64,000 bases of DNA from Ascaphus truei (GCA_036426205.1 CM071586.1:7928359-7992358); one strand, 5' to 3'. Positions 10,176 to 21,547 are shown, counted from the first letter of the stretch. Made by a program: numbers and translations. Notes: a model not told the origin generated them from the letters alone.

Positions 10176-10490
10176 GATGTTAGGATCTACCTGATAGGTA
10201 GGAATGAAACCAGTTTAAAGCATGTTCCCCTATTCCAGAACACTGAAGTTAATTTAGCAAGATAACATGATCAACAGTATCAAAAGCCTTAGCAAAATCT
10301 AAGAATATTGCATCAGTGAGTTGTCCCAGTTCCATTCCACACTGGATCTCATTGCAAACTTTTAACAGGGTAGTTACCGTGGAGTGTTTGGGGTGAAATC
10401 CAGATTGGAATTGTCAAGGGAAATTTGTTTTGGTATCGTAATAGCTTTATTGGGAGTGAACACATTTTTCCATGACTTTGGATAGATCGC
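10176..10490 (-). pseudogene. L2-type LINE fragment (family B), RT N-terminal part
   Basis: Minus strand matches 21690-22000: it encodes the FAKAFDTVDHV region of the reverse transcriptase and the upstream HSTVTTLLKVCNEIQ segment. It lacks the catalytic YADD part. It has stops and small indels. Confidence 0.7.
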
Positions 10491-10784
10491 AGGAGGAACC
10501 AGAGGAGAGGGTCTCATCTGTATATAGATAAGTATTGATGTAACTAGGGTAGAAACATTTTAGTTGTTTTTCAGAAGAGGTAAGAGTTCACAAAGGAAAT
10601 AGGGTCCCACCACATGGCCCTGAGATGTGTTCCACCCACAATAGGAGAATAGGGGTACTTCAGACTCTGTGCTTAGTTAAGGGCTAGAAGTATCACCTAG
10701 GAATTACAAGGGGAAAGAATCTCCCCAGTTGTGTCCCAAGTGATAGGGTGAATGCTTAATGAAAGAGGACACCCTGCCCATTGT

Positions 10785-11265
10785 ATTGTATTGTATGGTA
10801 TGTCTTTATTTATATAGCGCCATTAATGTACATAGCACTTCACTGCAGTAATACATGTGGTATTCAAATAAATAACAGATAATATAAATAACAGATCATG
10901 GGAATAAGTGCTTCAGACATAAAAGTAACATTAAGGAAGAGGAGTCCCTGCCCCGAGGAGCTTACAGTCTAATTGGTAGGTAGGGAGAACGTACAGAGAC
11001 AGTAGGAGGGAGTTCTGGTAAGTGCGTCTGCAGGGGTCCAAGCTTTATGTATCATGTGTCCATGATTATCCACAGAGCTATTCATATACTTGTTTAAGCA
11101 AGTGTGTCTTAAGGTGGGTCTTAAAGGTGGTTAGAGAGGGTGCTAGTCGGGTACTGAGGAGAAGGGCATTCCAGAGGTGTGGGGCAGTCAGTGAAAAAGG
11201 TTTAAGGCGGGAGAGGGCTTTAGTTACAAAGGGGGTAGATCTCCATTGGTGAGGAACCACCATCC
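10785..11265 (-). pseudogene. L2-type LINE fragment (family A), C-terminus and 3' end
   Basis: Minus strand encodes ...STPFVTKALSRLKPFSL, TAPHLWNALL and TFKTHLKTHLLKQVYE, the typical C-terminal end of L2 ORF2. It is followed by the 3' UTR with TTAGACTGTAAGCTCCTCGG and the (TA)-rich end. The 61-codon frame is only a remnant. Confidence 0.75.
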
Positions 11266-11494
11266 ATTTGTTGTTGTCTTGCCCTGCAATGTGGAGAACA
11301 AAGTAAAGAATTGTGCCTCTTTGGGAATGCTGAAAGAAGATGTATTGGGCTGTTCCTATTAATAATAAAGTTTAAGAAACGTTCCTGGCGCCCCTCCAAT
11401 TATTTTGCTCACCACACCAGCCTGCACGGATGCCAGCACCCAGAGAGATAAGGTAATAAGAGCCTCTGAGCATCACCTGCACGTTAATTAATTT

Positions 11495-11640
11495 ATTTAT
11501 AAAAATGTTTTACCAGGAAGTAATAACATTGAGAGTTACCTCTCATTTTCAAGTACCTCTCATTTTCTGTGCACAGAGTTATAACAATATACGGTTACAT
11601 TAAATGAACAGAGCTTATACAGTCAATTCACAGACATGTC
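11495..11640 (-). repeat. L2 LINE (family B) 3' end
   Basis: Minus strand reads GAGAGGTAACTCTCAATGTT, ATTACTTCCTGGTAAAACAT and TTTTATAAATAAATTAATTA, the same 3' end as at 23045-23117. Confidence 0.65.
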
Positions 11641-11699
11641 ATGGACAGATAGAGTTGGAAAATTGGGTACAGGGGATAAAAGGGCTGGTGAGTTTAATA

Positions 11700-11835
11700 T
11701 AACACCTGACAGATATTTGGTACCCTTTGTGTGGCCCCTCTTCTGTTGGCCGGGGCAAGAGGTGTTACACTTATATTTCTGCTGTGCAGTGCTATGTACA
11801 TAGATGGCGCTATATAAATAAAGATATACATACAA
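11700..11835 (+). repeat. L2-like 3' tail
   Basis: The segment ends TACATAGATGGCGCTATATAA followed by ATAAAGATATACATACA. It looks like another L2 3' terminus joined to the previous fragment. Confidence 0.45.
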
Positions 11836-11889
11836 TACTCAGTGACAAGGTGAAATTTTTTTATTTCAAACATTGTGCAACCTGATTAG

Positions 11890-12400
11890 CTGTTTCAAGG
11901 CGAAACTGAGACATTGTTTTCAAGCAGCTTGTCTCTGGAAAATGTTGACCACTCTAAAAAGTTTTCAAAAGGAGTGTGATAACTTAGATTTAGACTGCGA
12001 AGGGTACAATTCTGATTGAAGCACCAACTGAGCCATTTAGTTCCCGTTTCCAAGACTTTGAAGATGAAAGAAATAACACCCCTCTCTTCATCAATCCATT
12101 CTTCAATTTGGACTGCAAAATAAGACAATATCCAACCCAAAATACAACTGGAAATTGCAGACATTAAAAATCCTTCTGGACTTAGAGCAAAGTTTCAAGA
12201 GCTTTGTGAGCCACCGGCGTTCCCCGATTTGAAAGCCATCTGGTAATGTGTTCTTAAGAGTGACTACCAAAGAAATGCATGACCTTGCACTGAGTTTTGT
12301 GTGCAAATTCAGATCAGCGCAACCCTCATGCCAATATGAAAATAATGAGTAAAACTTCACTTTTAATGAGAAATGTAAGCTAAAATGCCACTATACTGTA
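11890..12400 (+). pseudogene. Decayed hAT transposase, C-terminal dimerisation region
   Basis: Plus-strand pieces in one dominant frame, with stops, include MKEITPLSSSIHSSIW, LEIADIKNPSGLRAKFQELC and EPPAFPDLKAIW. These resemble the C-terminal (dimerisation) part of hAT transposases related to ZBED-type proteins (pattern ...LRAKF...FP.L...). I recognise the pattern but not an exact family. There is no intact frame and no inverted ends were found. Confidence 0.45.
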
Positions 12401-13673
12401 TGACACTTAACAATCAAGGTGGTCTTAGAAGATGTATTACTAAATGACTGACCAGGAACTAAGGGAAGTCGTAAAATCCTTCAAAGCTCTGGGGTCAGAC
12501 GGGTATATATATCCAACATATACATACTACAAAAAGTATAGAAACCAATTAGCTCCACACATACTTAAACTCTTCAACGCATTCATGAAAGGACAACCTA
12601 ACCCCCAGCAAATGTCCAAAGCTAAAATGTTATTCATAAGGAAGGCCCGGGACCCTCTGATGGTATATATTAAGGATAGATCGCAAAATTATAGCTAATA
12701 AACTTAACCCTATCCTAGAATTGTACACACAGACCAGATGGGTTTTATCCCCACATGCCAAGCCTCGGATAACATTAGGAAAATAATACATTTGATAGAT
12801 TACGCCACACGTAAACTGAGATAAAAGCAGTTGTCCTGAGTCTTGACGCAGAAAAGGCGTTTTACTGTGTAAGTTGTCCCTTTATAATTGACACCCTTTC
12901 GGCTTTTGGTTTTACAGGGCTTATCCTGACAGGAATCCAGACATTAAATAAGAATCCTCTCGTCTCCCTGAAACTCCCTGGGGGCAACTAAGAGGGGGTA
13001 CAAATAAAAAATGGAACGAGGCAGGGATGTCCTTAATACCCCTTCTCTTCACCTTCTCCATAGAACCGCTGGCCCAGACAATTAGAAATAATGTAATATT
13101 AAAGGGATTAATACTCATACAAACGCTCTTTATTTGCAGGCGACATTATCCTCACTCTAGCAAATCTGTTGACCTCACTCCCTAACCTCAAGTCAACTCT
13201 GGCGAAGTTTGGCACCTTGTCAGGGTATCAGACCAACACAGATAAATGTGAAGCTTTAAACTTATCTTTGCCAGGACATGAGGCCAAGCTCCTCCAGTTG
13301 AACTTCAACTCTAAATGGAAGGAAACCCACCTAAAATACCTAGGCATTGTGATTACCAAATCATATCAGACATTGGATCAATATAATTATCCGAAACTCT
13401 TATCACAGATGAAAAAAGGGATAGTTATTAGATCTCATGGTTGGGACTAATGTGCTTTTAAAAATAAACATCCTACCAAGATTATTATATTACATTACTT
13501 TGAAATGCTCCCAATTATGGTCCCTTACAAAACAATTAGAGATCTTCAAAATAGTTTTTTTTTTTTTAAATGTATATGAAAAATAAAATGCTCAGACGAC
13601 CATATCAATCCTGATGACTCCAAAAGCGGGTGGTGGCTTGGCTGTTTCAGATCTGTGCAGATACTCTGTAGCA

Positions 13674-13882
13674 CAGTGCTTTTCAACCAGGGTTCCTAGG
13701 AACCCTTGGGTTCCCTGGACATCCCCAAAGGGTTCCCTGCAATTTTCTGGTCATTTGAAACTTTTATAAAATACAGAAGAATTTACAATGCATCTGATCT
13801 CAGACATGCTATTAAAGATGGTTGGGGGTTCCTCAGAATTTCACTTGGGGTTCCTTAACCAAAAAAATGTTGGAAACCACTG
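13674..13882. mobile_element. hAT MITE, 209 bp, inside the L1/Tx1 element
   Basis: Ends CAGTGCTTTTCAACC and GGAAACCACTG. The flanks CTGTAGCA and CTCTAGCA are an 8-bp duplication with one mismatch. It is the same family as 2932-3473 but has a single copy of the internal 49-bp unit. Confidence 0.75.
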
Positions 13883-14129
13883 CTCTAGCAGTTCAGATAA
13901 AACAACTAATTCTCTGACATGCCCCTTAAATAGATGGGTAAATATACAGACTTGGTTTTCTAAACCTGTCTCCCTCCCGGCTCGGCTACCTAAAGGGCAG
14001 CAAGCAGTCCAAGCAGTCCACATCACACCATCCCCGACTATCAACTCCACTACCAAGGTGTGGAACTCGACCAAACATAATCCCCCCCTTTGATCCAACC
14101 CATCCAAACTAGCTCTGCTATGGTATAAA

Positions 14130-14296
14130 CAAGTAGAAAAATAAGGCAGTGCACTGCCCAAAGTAACAGAAGGAGGCTCACGGTTTTAAGCAACAAAAAA
14201 TAGATTTATTACATAAAAAGTGGACAAAAGGGTCCCCCCTAGGCCACAGCAGGGGTCCACCAACTAGTTTCAGGCACAAATGCCCTTTATCAAGTC
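14130..14296 (-). mobile_element. Penelope-type terminal tail inserted in L1/Tx1
   Basis: Minus strand: hammerhead-like motif, then GGTGGACCCCTGCTGTGGCC, then ATGTAATAAATCTATT. The tail carries a polyadenylation-type AATAAA. No Penelope coding sequence is attached. Confidence 0.55.
14262..14293 (-). ncRNA. Hammerhead-like motif with palindromic stem III ACTAGT
   Basis: Minus strand order: TTGATAA, perfect hairpin GGCA-TTTG-TGCC, GAA, ACTAGT, T. The hexamer differs from the commoner ACGCGT but is still self-complementary. A possible outer stem I is AGGGG with CCCCT, separated by an internal loop. Confidence 0.5.
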
Positions 14297-15319
14297 CCCT
14301 AACCCTATTAGGGCTTCGTTATGCTATATGCTTACATTGAAGGAGTTTATCCTAAACCTCAGTTTATTATGCCAAACAGGACTTGTTTTTCTGATGCACT
14401 GGCTTTCTACACAACCCTGCTATGGTATAACCCCAATTTTCCTCCAGGGCTACAGTCCGAGCCATATGAGAAATGGAGAGTAACAAGTATCAAGGATATA
14501 GGAGACCTATTTAATAAGGACAAAATGGTAGACTTCACAGAATTCTGGATTAAATATGAGATTCCGCAGTCCGAACTCTTTTGCTTCCTTCAGGTTAGGC
14601 ACAGGAGTCATATATAAATATCCAGGAACCACAGATGGACGGAATGTGGTTGGACAGAGGATATTTTACATATATGGTAGACATGTCCTGAAAATCAAAC
14701 GCTACTGGGCCTCCATATAGAAGTCTCCTAGAATCAGTATTTGATATGAGGGTTGAACCATTGAGCTTCTTATTAGCAAAACCAATAGAGGCTAATCCTA
14801 CACCCCAACGTAAACTTGCCTCCCACATCCTCAGTGCGGCCAGATGTGTAATAGCGGTGGACTGGAAAAAGGGGGCTCCTTCTCTGAATACAGTTATCCA
14901 AAAAAAAAAACAATATCATGTTGATGGAACGACTGACTGTCTTTAAACATGATACAAAAATGTTTCATAGAATATGGGAACCATGGTTGGACAGATACTG
15001 TAGATAGATTAGATATGGGGAGAATGTCTTGGCACGGAATAGATTTCATGAGATCTAGTGCTCTCCTGTTTGCAGTTGTCGAAAGTATTATATCATTGAT
15101 GTATCCAAATGATGTTGTGCTGCAATTTTAAGTCTGATTTAAACTGGACTATGTTGGTCCATTTTGAAGATGGTTGTTATGTATACCACCACCACCCCCC
15201 CTCCTTTTTATCTTTCTGTAACCCCTCCCCTACCTTTACCCTATAAAAGAAACAATAAAACTCTTAGTACAAATAAAAAAGTGTAATTATTAGGACCAAT
15301 ATTTTCAATAGGATACTTA

Positions 15320-15520
15320 TTACAAGTGATGTGACTAAAGAGAAATACCTCATTAACATATAGACTTATGCAAGAAGAGATAAGATTTGTAAAACCACAC
15401 CTTTAATGAACCATACAAACGATGGTCACAGGTGATGCAACCAGAGAAATATCTCATTCACATATAGACTTCTGGAATAGGAAATTAGATTAATAAAAAA
15501 TCACTTTTAATTATCTTTAA
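15320..15520. repeat. Direct repeat of about 95 bp, two copies
   Basis: AGAGAAATACCTCATTAACA then TATAGACTT (from about 15340) recurs as AGAGAAATATCTCATTCACA then TATAGACTT (from about 15442). Each is followed by an A/T-rich stretch with CACTTTTAAT or CACCTTTAAT. Confidence 0.6.
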
Positions 15521-16550
15521 AATACATTACTTTCCAATGGGACAAAAAATATATATAATGAATGTACCATATATACATAAAAACCTGTATTTTATATCCC
15601 AACCAAAACTGTGTAGACAGAAAAAGTGCCCGTGCATTTAAAATCTGCCCCCTTGGTCTGAGTAATAATATTGATTTCAATAGGTAATACAGGAGCTGTT
15701 TTGCTGTAATCATTAGTTGATCACCCTTAGCACAAGTTGCTGGTGATCTAGATTTCATTTTGCATGACTCCTAGTAACACTTCCTTTCTATCATTCTGCC
15801 TCAAAATATTAGGATAGAGGGGATATTTAGGACTTGGGGTAGAAAGGGGTAGACCAGCTCCTGTTACTATCTGACAGAGGTAGAGCTATCTGGCATAGAG
15901 AATAAACCTATTATATTTTTCCAGTAATGGCTGTTATGTGCCTCGGGATTCAGTCTCTTATGCGTAGCGCAGCATACTTCATCTCCGCCATTGTTGCCTT
16001 TTCTGCTCTTAGACCTTGTGGCGTCTGACATCATATGTTTGACATCACATATTTGATTGATGCACCCAACGCACGTTTCGCTAATTCTTCAGCTTCTTCC
16101 GGGGTGTCTTCCGGCTCAAGTATTCCCTGTTTATTTTGATTTCCTGTTTCTTCCCAATTTAAGGTCTTGCACAATTCTGTTGCTGTGAAAAGCAGTCTGC
16201 CTTTCGCACACCCTTACTGATCTTTATTTTGATTGAATCTTCATGTAATCTAATTGTTTATGTGGTATTCTCATAATTGTTCCTTACAGTGAAAAAAATA
16301 AGTGAAATAACTAACAATAATAAAAAGTGATTATTATAATCTGTGTAAAGGTTACCTCAAACAAAAAGATTTTGGGGTCCTAGAAGAAAATTGGTGTTCT
16401 GCAGCCGGAGTAGTGGGGGATCTCGATTCTCCTATAAACAAGAGGACACAGGAAAAGGGAATTTAAATCTCACAGTTTAACTCAATACTGTTATGAAAAA
16501 AAGCCATGCCTCCCTCATTAAGACAAGGATAAAAGAAATTAGGATGGAGC
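15520..16550. other. AT-rich, no gene; weak hammerhead-like remnant
   Basis: No coding region or clear transposon end. On the minus strand at 16070-16092 there is CTGAAGA, then only ATTAGC, then GAAACGTGCG, i.e. a hammerhead-like core without a proper stem II. Confidence 0.3.
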
Positions 16551-16563
16551 AATAAACTAACTT

Positions 16564-16595
16564 CTGAGGAAGTTTGCATATAGGTGAAACGCGTA
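16564..16595 (+). ncRNA. Hammerhead-like motif, CTGAGGA core and ACGCGT
   Basis: CTGAGGA fits the CUGANGA consensus. After 15 bases come GAA, ACGCGT and A. The intervening stem II pairs poorly and stem I is not evident, so this is probably a decayed copy. Confidence 0.4.
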
Positions 16596-16920
16596 GGGTG
16601 AAGATCCTGAACCACTGAGCTCAAGTCCTAATCAGATACGTATCCTCTGTCTTGGCGCCAAACTTTTAATCCTGATGGGACATCACCTGTGTACAGAGAG
16701 CTGGAGGAAGAGTAACCCAGATGGATGGAGGCTGACAGGGACACAAGGAATAGTGGCTCAAGTGACGCAACTTTGTGTAGTTATATATTAACTAGGAGGA
16801 ACCCAACTCTAATCAGAGAGATAGAGGACACTCTGTTTGCTTCAGTTTCCGGAATTATAATAAAGCGCTTTATTCGACCAACTATTGAAGTTATTCAGGG
16901 ACTCCCCTGTTGGAGCCTTA

Positions 16921-17326
16921 GGCCGAGTTCATAGAAGGACAGGCCGCGCTGAGCCGTGCAGACGCTCCGCGCTGAGCCCCTGCATCCTCAATGAGGATGC
17001 CTTGAGAGGGGGCTCACGCGAGCGTCCGCAGACGTGCTGAAGCGCTGGATTTTTCAGCCGACAGCCAAGCTGTTTTTCAGAGCGCTGTCGGCTGAAAACA
17101 TCCAATCAGCGCGGAGCAGCGTCAACGGCACGGCGCCATGACGTTGACGTCGGTGCGTCGCGAGCGATTGGCCCAGCTACGTCACAGCCCCGCCTCCCTC
17201 AGTCTCCCCCCGCCTCCGATCGCGCCCGCTGGCTCGCCTGCATGGGCATGAAATCGCGCAGATTTCAGCAGGCGAGCCTCAGCGTCAGCGCGGTCCAGCA
17301 CTGACAACCCCTCTATGGCCCCAGCC
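16921..17326. mobile_element. PIF/Harbinger-like GC-rich MITE
   Basis: Ends GGCCGAGTTCATAG and CTATGGCCCCAGCC are imperfect inverted repeats. TTA lies on each side (16918-16920 and 17327-17329), as expected for a TWA target. The interior is CpG-rich with local palindromes (for example TTTCAGCCGACAG near 17053 paired with CTGTCGGCTGAAA near 17084). Related copies are at 51318-51728 and 54821-55209. Confidence 0.6.
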
Positions 17327-17489
17327 TTAGAATCCTACCTACTTATCTACACAACATTAACCTCTTGTCACCATGGATTAAGGATATATGGATATATATT
17401 AAGTAGGATGTATATCAGTTCATAATATTGCTATATATTTTTCAGCTCATGTAAGGTATATCAAGTACAATTCTAGATATTTTTATTGT

Positions 17490-18340
17490 TGACTAGCTGA
17501 TAGACCCGGCGTTGCCTGGGATGTTAATGTGTATATATAGCGTAAAAATAGGTTCACAATAAGGTGGTGAGGAGAAGAGGGGAGTTGTGAGTAATTTTCC
17601 CTGCGCTTGTCCCCCCCCCTGACCTGTGTCCCTGGCGCGTGGGTCCGTTCACCCACGTAATCCCGGTCTGCGGCGTTTCCCCCCCCCCCCTCTCACCTGT
17701 GTCCTGGCGCTGGTTCCCCTCCCTGGCTGAGGGTGTGAAGCTGTGGTCCCGGCGGTCCCGCGGGGTGAGGCCTCAGCTCTGGGTGAGAAGAGGTGGGTGG
17801 ATGGAGGGTGTGAGTGTGTGGTGGCGCGCACGTTGGTCCCACCCTCACCTCTGTCCCCGCCGGTGTCCCCCCCCCCCTCCCCGCCGGTGTTTCTACCCCC
17901 CTTGGCACTCCAAAAATGCGCTTGTTCCCCCCTCACCTTGTGCGTTGGTTAGAGGCGCTTACGTGGCTCCTCCCCCCCTCACCTGTGTTCTGGCTCCCCG
18001 GCGGATGGTGTGAAGCTGTGGTCCCGCGGCGCCGGGGAGGCTTGCTTTTGGTGTGACCACGGGGGGGGGGGGGAGGCGGGGAGGTGAGGCTGTGTGTGCG
18101 ACGGCGAGGAGCGAGGGTAGCGATGTCGGGGAGGCTTTCTTTTGGTATGACCGGGTTGTAGAGAGGTGAGGCGGTGTGCGCGGCGCCGATGCCCGTGGGT
18201 GGCGGCGGCGCCGGGAGGCTTGCTTTTGGTGTGACCGGGGGGCGGGGGGAGAGAGGTGAGGCGGTGTGTGCGGCGATGCCGATGCCCGTGGGTAGAGGTG
18301 CCGGCGGCGCCTTGCTACCGGTGTGACCGGAGGGGAGAGA
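17490..18340. other. GC-rich non-coding block
   Basis: It starts beside TAGCTGATAGACCCGGCGTT, a phrase also found near 23232 (GAGAGACCCGGCGACCGGGC), so both blocks may be copies of one repeat. It contains C-rich and G-rich runs. Open frames up to 124 codons are compositional. Confidence 0.4.
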
Positions 18341-18344
18341 GAGG

Positions 18345-18682
18345 TGGGTGTGTGTGTGTATCAGTGTGTGTGTATCAGTGTGTGTGTGTGTGTATCAGTG
18401 TGTGTGTACCAGTGTGTGTGTGTGTGTGTGTGTGTGTACCAGTGTGTGTGTGTACCAGTGTGTGTGTGTGTGTACCAGTGTGTGTACCAGTGTGTGTATG
18501 TGGGTGTGTACCAGTGTGTGTGTGTGTACCAGTGTGTGTGTGTACCAGTGTGTGTGTGTATGTGTGTACCAGTGTGTGTGTGTGTGTGTACCAGTGTGTG
18601 TACCAGTGTGTGTGTGTGTGTGTGTGTTCCAGTGTGTGTCAGTGTGGCTGGGTGTGTGTGTCGGTGTGTGTGTGTGTGTCTC
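18345..18682 (+). repeat. (GT)n microsatellite with ACCA/ATCA interruptions
   Basis: About 340 bp of TG repeats broken by ACCAG or ATCAG every 10-30 bp. All long frames through it (for example repeated Cys-Val on the + strand) are artefacts of the repeat. Confidence 0.9.
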
Positions 18683-19085
18683 CTTCTCTGTCTCCCTCAC
18701 CCTCTGTCTCCCTCACCCTCTGTCTCCCTTTCACTCCCTGTCTCCCTCTCCCTCCCTGTCTCCCTCCCCATCTCTCTCTCCCCGTCTCCCTTTCTCCCCA
18801 TCTCCCTCTCTCCCCGTCTCCTTCTCTCCCCATCTCCCTCCCTGTCTCCCTCACCCTCTCCCTCCTTGTCTCCCTCACCCTCTCTCTCCCTGTCTCCCTC
18901 ACCCTCTCCCTCCCTGTCTCCCTCACCCTCTCCCTCCCTGTCTCCCTCACCCTCTCCCTCCCTGTCTCCCTCCCCCTCCCCCACCCTGTCTCCCTCACCC
19001 TCTCCCTCCCTGTCTCCCTCACCCTCACCCTCCCCCTCCCTGTCTCCCTCACCCTCTCCCTCCCTGTCTCCCTCACCCTCCATGT
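18683..19085 (+). repeat. Pyrimidine-rich minisatellite, 24-bp period
   Basis: Units such as CCCTCACCCTCTCCCTCCCT followed by GTCT repeat with a 24-bp period from about 18840 to 19085, and less regularly before that. No gene. Confidence 0.85.
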
Positions 19086-19351
19086 CTTATCTTAACTGCC
19101 GTATACCTCCACCGAAGTAACCTATCCTGCTTTCTTCCAGATCTGACTCAAGCTTCACACGGGAGACATCGGAAGACCGGTCGGGACACCCCCCTCAGTT
19201 ATAGTATACCATTGAGGACCTGCGGATCAGGTAAGATCCACAGGCGGGATTCTTTGCTTTTAAATTGTAAAAGGGGGCGTCCTGACACTGGTTAATGGTT
19301 TCTAATCATTCAGATCGGCTTTTTTTTTGTGTCGATTAGTGAGGTCATCCG

Positions 19352-19441
19352 ACAACACACACACACACACACACACCCACACACACAACACACACACACA
19401 CCCACACCACACACACACACACACACCACACACACACACAC

Positions 19442-19477
<36 letters not shown>

Positions 19478-19488
19478 ACACCACAAAA
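19352..19488 (+). repeat. (CA)n microsatellite
   Basis: CA repeats with occasional CCACA and CAACA interruptions. Confidence 0.9.
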
Positions 19489-19554
19489 TACTATTTAGCA
19501 AGGCAATTGTAGTAAAGTATAAGTGTACTACAATAAATAAACTGTTATGTAAAA

Positions 19555-19605
19555 AAAAAAAAAAATGTGTCCCGGTTTTTCATTTTCAAAATCTGGTCAC
19601 CCTAG
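19555..19605. mobile_element. hAT-like repeat end (GTCCCGG...GGTCACCCTA)
   Basis: TGTGTCCCGGTTTTTCATTT ending in CTGGTCACCCTAG is the right end of the family whose left end appears at 20029 (TAGGGTGACCATTTGTCCCG). No target duplication could be placed. Confidence 0.45.
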
Positions 19606-19776
19606 CCAATATGTAGCCTGCTCGCCGACCGCTTGCTCCGTTACGGCAGACCTCACTGCTGCCGGTGTTTCACGATGAATCGTCCCTCCGGCAACTCAGA
19701 TGAACAGCCTGTGGTTCCTGGAAGGTTGTGTTGGGTATTGCGTACGGCTCAGGGTAAGTCTTCCCCTTTCTGGCAA

Positions 19777-19988
19777 AAGACGTATGAGCTAGTCCACCAC
19801 TGTAGTTCCGTGAAACCACGTGCCCTACGCGTTTCTTCCGGTAACGGATTTCATCAGGGGATATCGTGTATTCTCATTGGGCTGCTATTTAAGAGTGTTA
19901 CTGTCCAATTGCAGCAGCAGTTACCGCAAGAAACGCGTAGGGCACGTGGTTTCAAGGAACTACGGTGGTGGACTAGCTCATACGTCTT
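19777..19988. repeat. Inverted repeat with 69-bp arms and hammerhead-like motifs
   Basis: Arms 19777-19845 and 19920-19988 are reverse complements with few changes and enclose a 74-bp spacer. Both arms contain CTACGCGTTTC or its complement GAAACGCGTAG. The arrangement parallels the inverted repeats at 8796-9163 and 49569-49898. Confidence 0.75.
19826..19857 (-). ncRNA. Hammerhead-like motif with canonical core boxes
   Basis: Minus strand: CTGATGA (exact consensus), hairpin TCCG...CGGA, GAA, palindrome ACGCGT, A at the cleavage position. Stem I can form three pairs (CCC/GGG) at once adjacent to the core. Of the ACGCGT copies this has the best-preserved core. Confidence 0.55.
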
Positions 19989-20024
19989 TTATATACATAT
20001 ACATATGTATGTGTGTGTGTGTGT

Positions 20025-20115
20025 GTTTAGGGTGACCATTTGTCCCGGTTTTGCCGGGACAGTCCCGTTTTTTTGTGCCCTGTCCCGGTTGCTTGTCAGT
20101 CCCGGAAATGTCCTG
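20025..20115 (+). mobile_element. hAT-like repeat, left end (TAGGGTGACCA)
   Basis: TAGGGTGACCATTTGTCCCG is followed by repeated GTCCCGG/CCGGGACA palindromic phrases. Same family as 47250-47315. The extent to the right is unclear because of GC-rich and GT-repeat sequence. Confidence 0.5.
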
Positions 20116-20199
20116 GTTTTTGGCCCTGGTCCCGGTATGCGGCAAGGCGGCGGTGAGGAGATGTGGGAGCAGGTAAGTTTTTTCTATGTAGAATGAATG

Positions 20200-20830
20200 C
20201 TGAGCCTGTAGAATGAATGAAAGGGTGCCTTGGGGCAGAGCTTAGAATACCAGCCGGGCCGCAGGGGATTGGCTGCAGGTCAGAGGGTGCCGGGGGCGGG
20301 GCTTCCGCATCCTTCTACAGAGCACACGGTGAGTGGTGTGTCTCTCTTCCCGCTCCTGGCTCCTCTGTCGGCTGCGCGGTGTGTCCTCCCACCTCGGGGT
20401 GATAGGAGGGGTAGCGGGGGAGCACCTGCCAGGGGCGGCAGTTGTGGTGTTGTCCCCCTTTGCCTGGTGTTGTCCCCCCTTTGCCTGGTGTTGCCCCATC
20501 CCCCCTTTGCCTGGTGTTGTCCTGTCCCCCCTTTGCCTCCTGTTGTCCCACCTTTGTCTCCTGTTGTCCCCACTTTGTCTCCGGCTGTTGTCCCTTTGCG
20601 TCCTGGAGCTCCCTTCCCCCTCCCCTTGGTACAGGAGATGGGCGCGGGGGCGGGCAATGGTGGTTTGCAGGCGGAGGATGCAGGTTGAGGCGGGGAACTG
20701 CCTGCTCGGATCGCCGGCCTCCTGTCCCTTTGCCTCCTGTACCTTTGCCTCCTGGCACTCCCTTCCCCCCTACCCTTGGTAAAGGAGATGGGTGCGGGCA
20801 GTGTTGGTGCGCCCGTCGCTGCCTCTGCTC
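20200..20830. other. GC-rich block with CCCCTTTGCCTGGTGTTGTC minisatellite
   Basis: From about 20448 to 20600 units of TTGTCCCCCCTTTGCCTGGT repeat four or more times with variation. Long frames on both strands are compositional. No gene domain was seen. Confidence 0.5.
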
Positions 20831-20837
20831 TCCTACT

Positions 20838-21112
20838 TTACTGTGTGTGTGTGTATCAGTGTATCAGTGTGTGTGTGTGTGTATCAGTGTGTGTGTGTGT
20901 ATCAGTGTGTGTGTGTGTGTCAGTGTGTGTGTGTGTGTGTGTGTATCAGTGTGTGTGTGTGTGTGTCAGTGTGTGTGTATCAGTGTGTGTGTGTGTGTAT
21001 CAGTGTGTGTGTGTGTGTGTATCAGTGTATGTGTATCAGTGTGTGTGTGTGTGTGTGTATCAATGTGTGTGTGTATCAGTGTGTGTGTGTGTGTATCAGT
21101 GTGTGTGTTTGA
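20838..21112 (+). repeat. (GT)n microsatellite with ATCA interruptions
   Basis: TG repeats broken by ATCAG, very like 18345-18682, followed by a purine-rich GGGAGAGAGA stretch to about 21215. Confidence 0.9.
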
Positions 21113-21299
21113 GAGAGGAAGGGGGAGAGGGGGAGGGAGAGAGAGGAAGGGGGACGGAGAGAGAGGAAGGGGGAGAGAGAGGGAGAGGAAGATAAATTGG
21201 GAGAGAGAAAAAGGGAGCGTCACGGTGCGTACAGTGTGCTCAGGTGTACACGTGGCTATGTGTTTATTTTCACAAGCGTGAATGTGGCGTTTCTCCAAA

Positions 21300-21540
21300 G
21301 AAGAAGGATGCAGCCATCCGTGTGAGGGGGTGCACACATACTCAGCAGGATTATACAGCGCTGCATGTTCATTATCAATGTAAAGATACTCAGGATCATT
21401 ATCCATGTGAGGGAGTGCACACATACTCTGCAGGATTATACCGCGCTGCATGTTCATTATCAATGTAAAGATACTCAGGATCATTATCCGTGTGAAGATA
21501 TTCAGTATTGTTATACAACACAGCGGGTTCATCATTAGTT
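21300..21540 (+). repeat. Dispersed minisatellite (CATGTTCATTATCAATGTAA...)
   Basis: Tandem units of about 50-105 bp are built on GCGCTGCATGTTCATTATCA, AAGATACTCAGGATCATTAT and CAGGATTATAC. Related phrases occur at 23160-23230, 25300-25470, 26030-26280, 55905-55990 and 61590-61785. Confidence 0.7.
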
Positions 21541-21547
21541 TATGGAT

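Larger units (their letters stand above)
12430..15285 (+). pseudogene. L1/Tx1-type LINE ORF2, broken, with two insertions
   Basis: The fragments in order are: the start of the reverse-transcriptase domain (12444-12698, residues like FKALGSDGYIYPTYTYYKKY), the palm/thumb region (13169-13450, NTDKCEALNLSLP and LKYLGIVITKS), the connection region (13600-13670, AGGGLAVSDL) and a C-terminal part (14321-15130, including FIEYGNHGW). The 3' UTR ends in AATAAAACTC near 15255. Frameshifts and stops separate all pieces, so no protein can be made. A 209-bp hAT MITE (13674-13882) and a Penelope-type tail (about 14130-14296) are inserted. Tx1 elements are typical of amphibians and fish. Confidence 0.7.

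Noticed and set aside
18256..19295. Three overlapping + frames of 265 to 315 codons
   Set aside because: Translation of GT repeats (Cys-Val) and of the 24-bp pyrimidine repeat (Ser-Pro-Leu); no gene.
20230..21281. Several 130 to 280 codon frames
   Set aside because: GC-rich minisatellite and GT repeat; all frames show the same low-complexity pattern.
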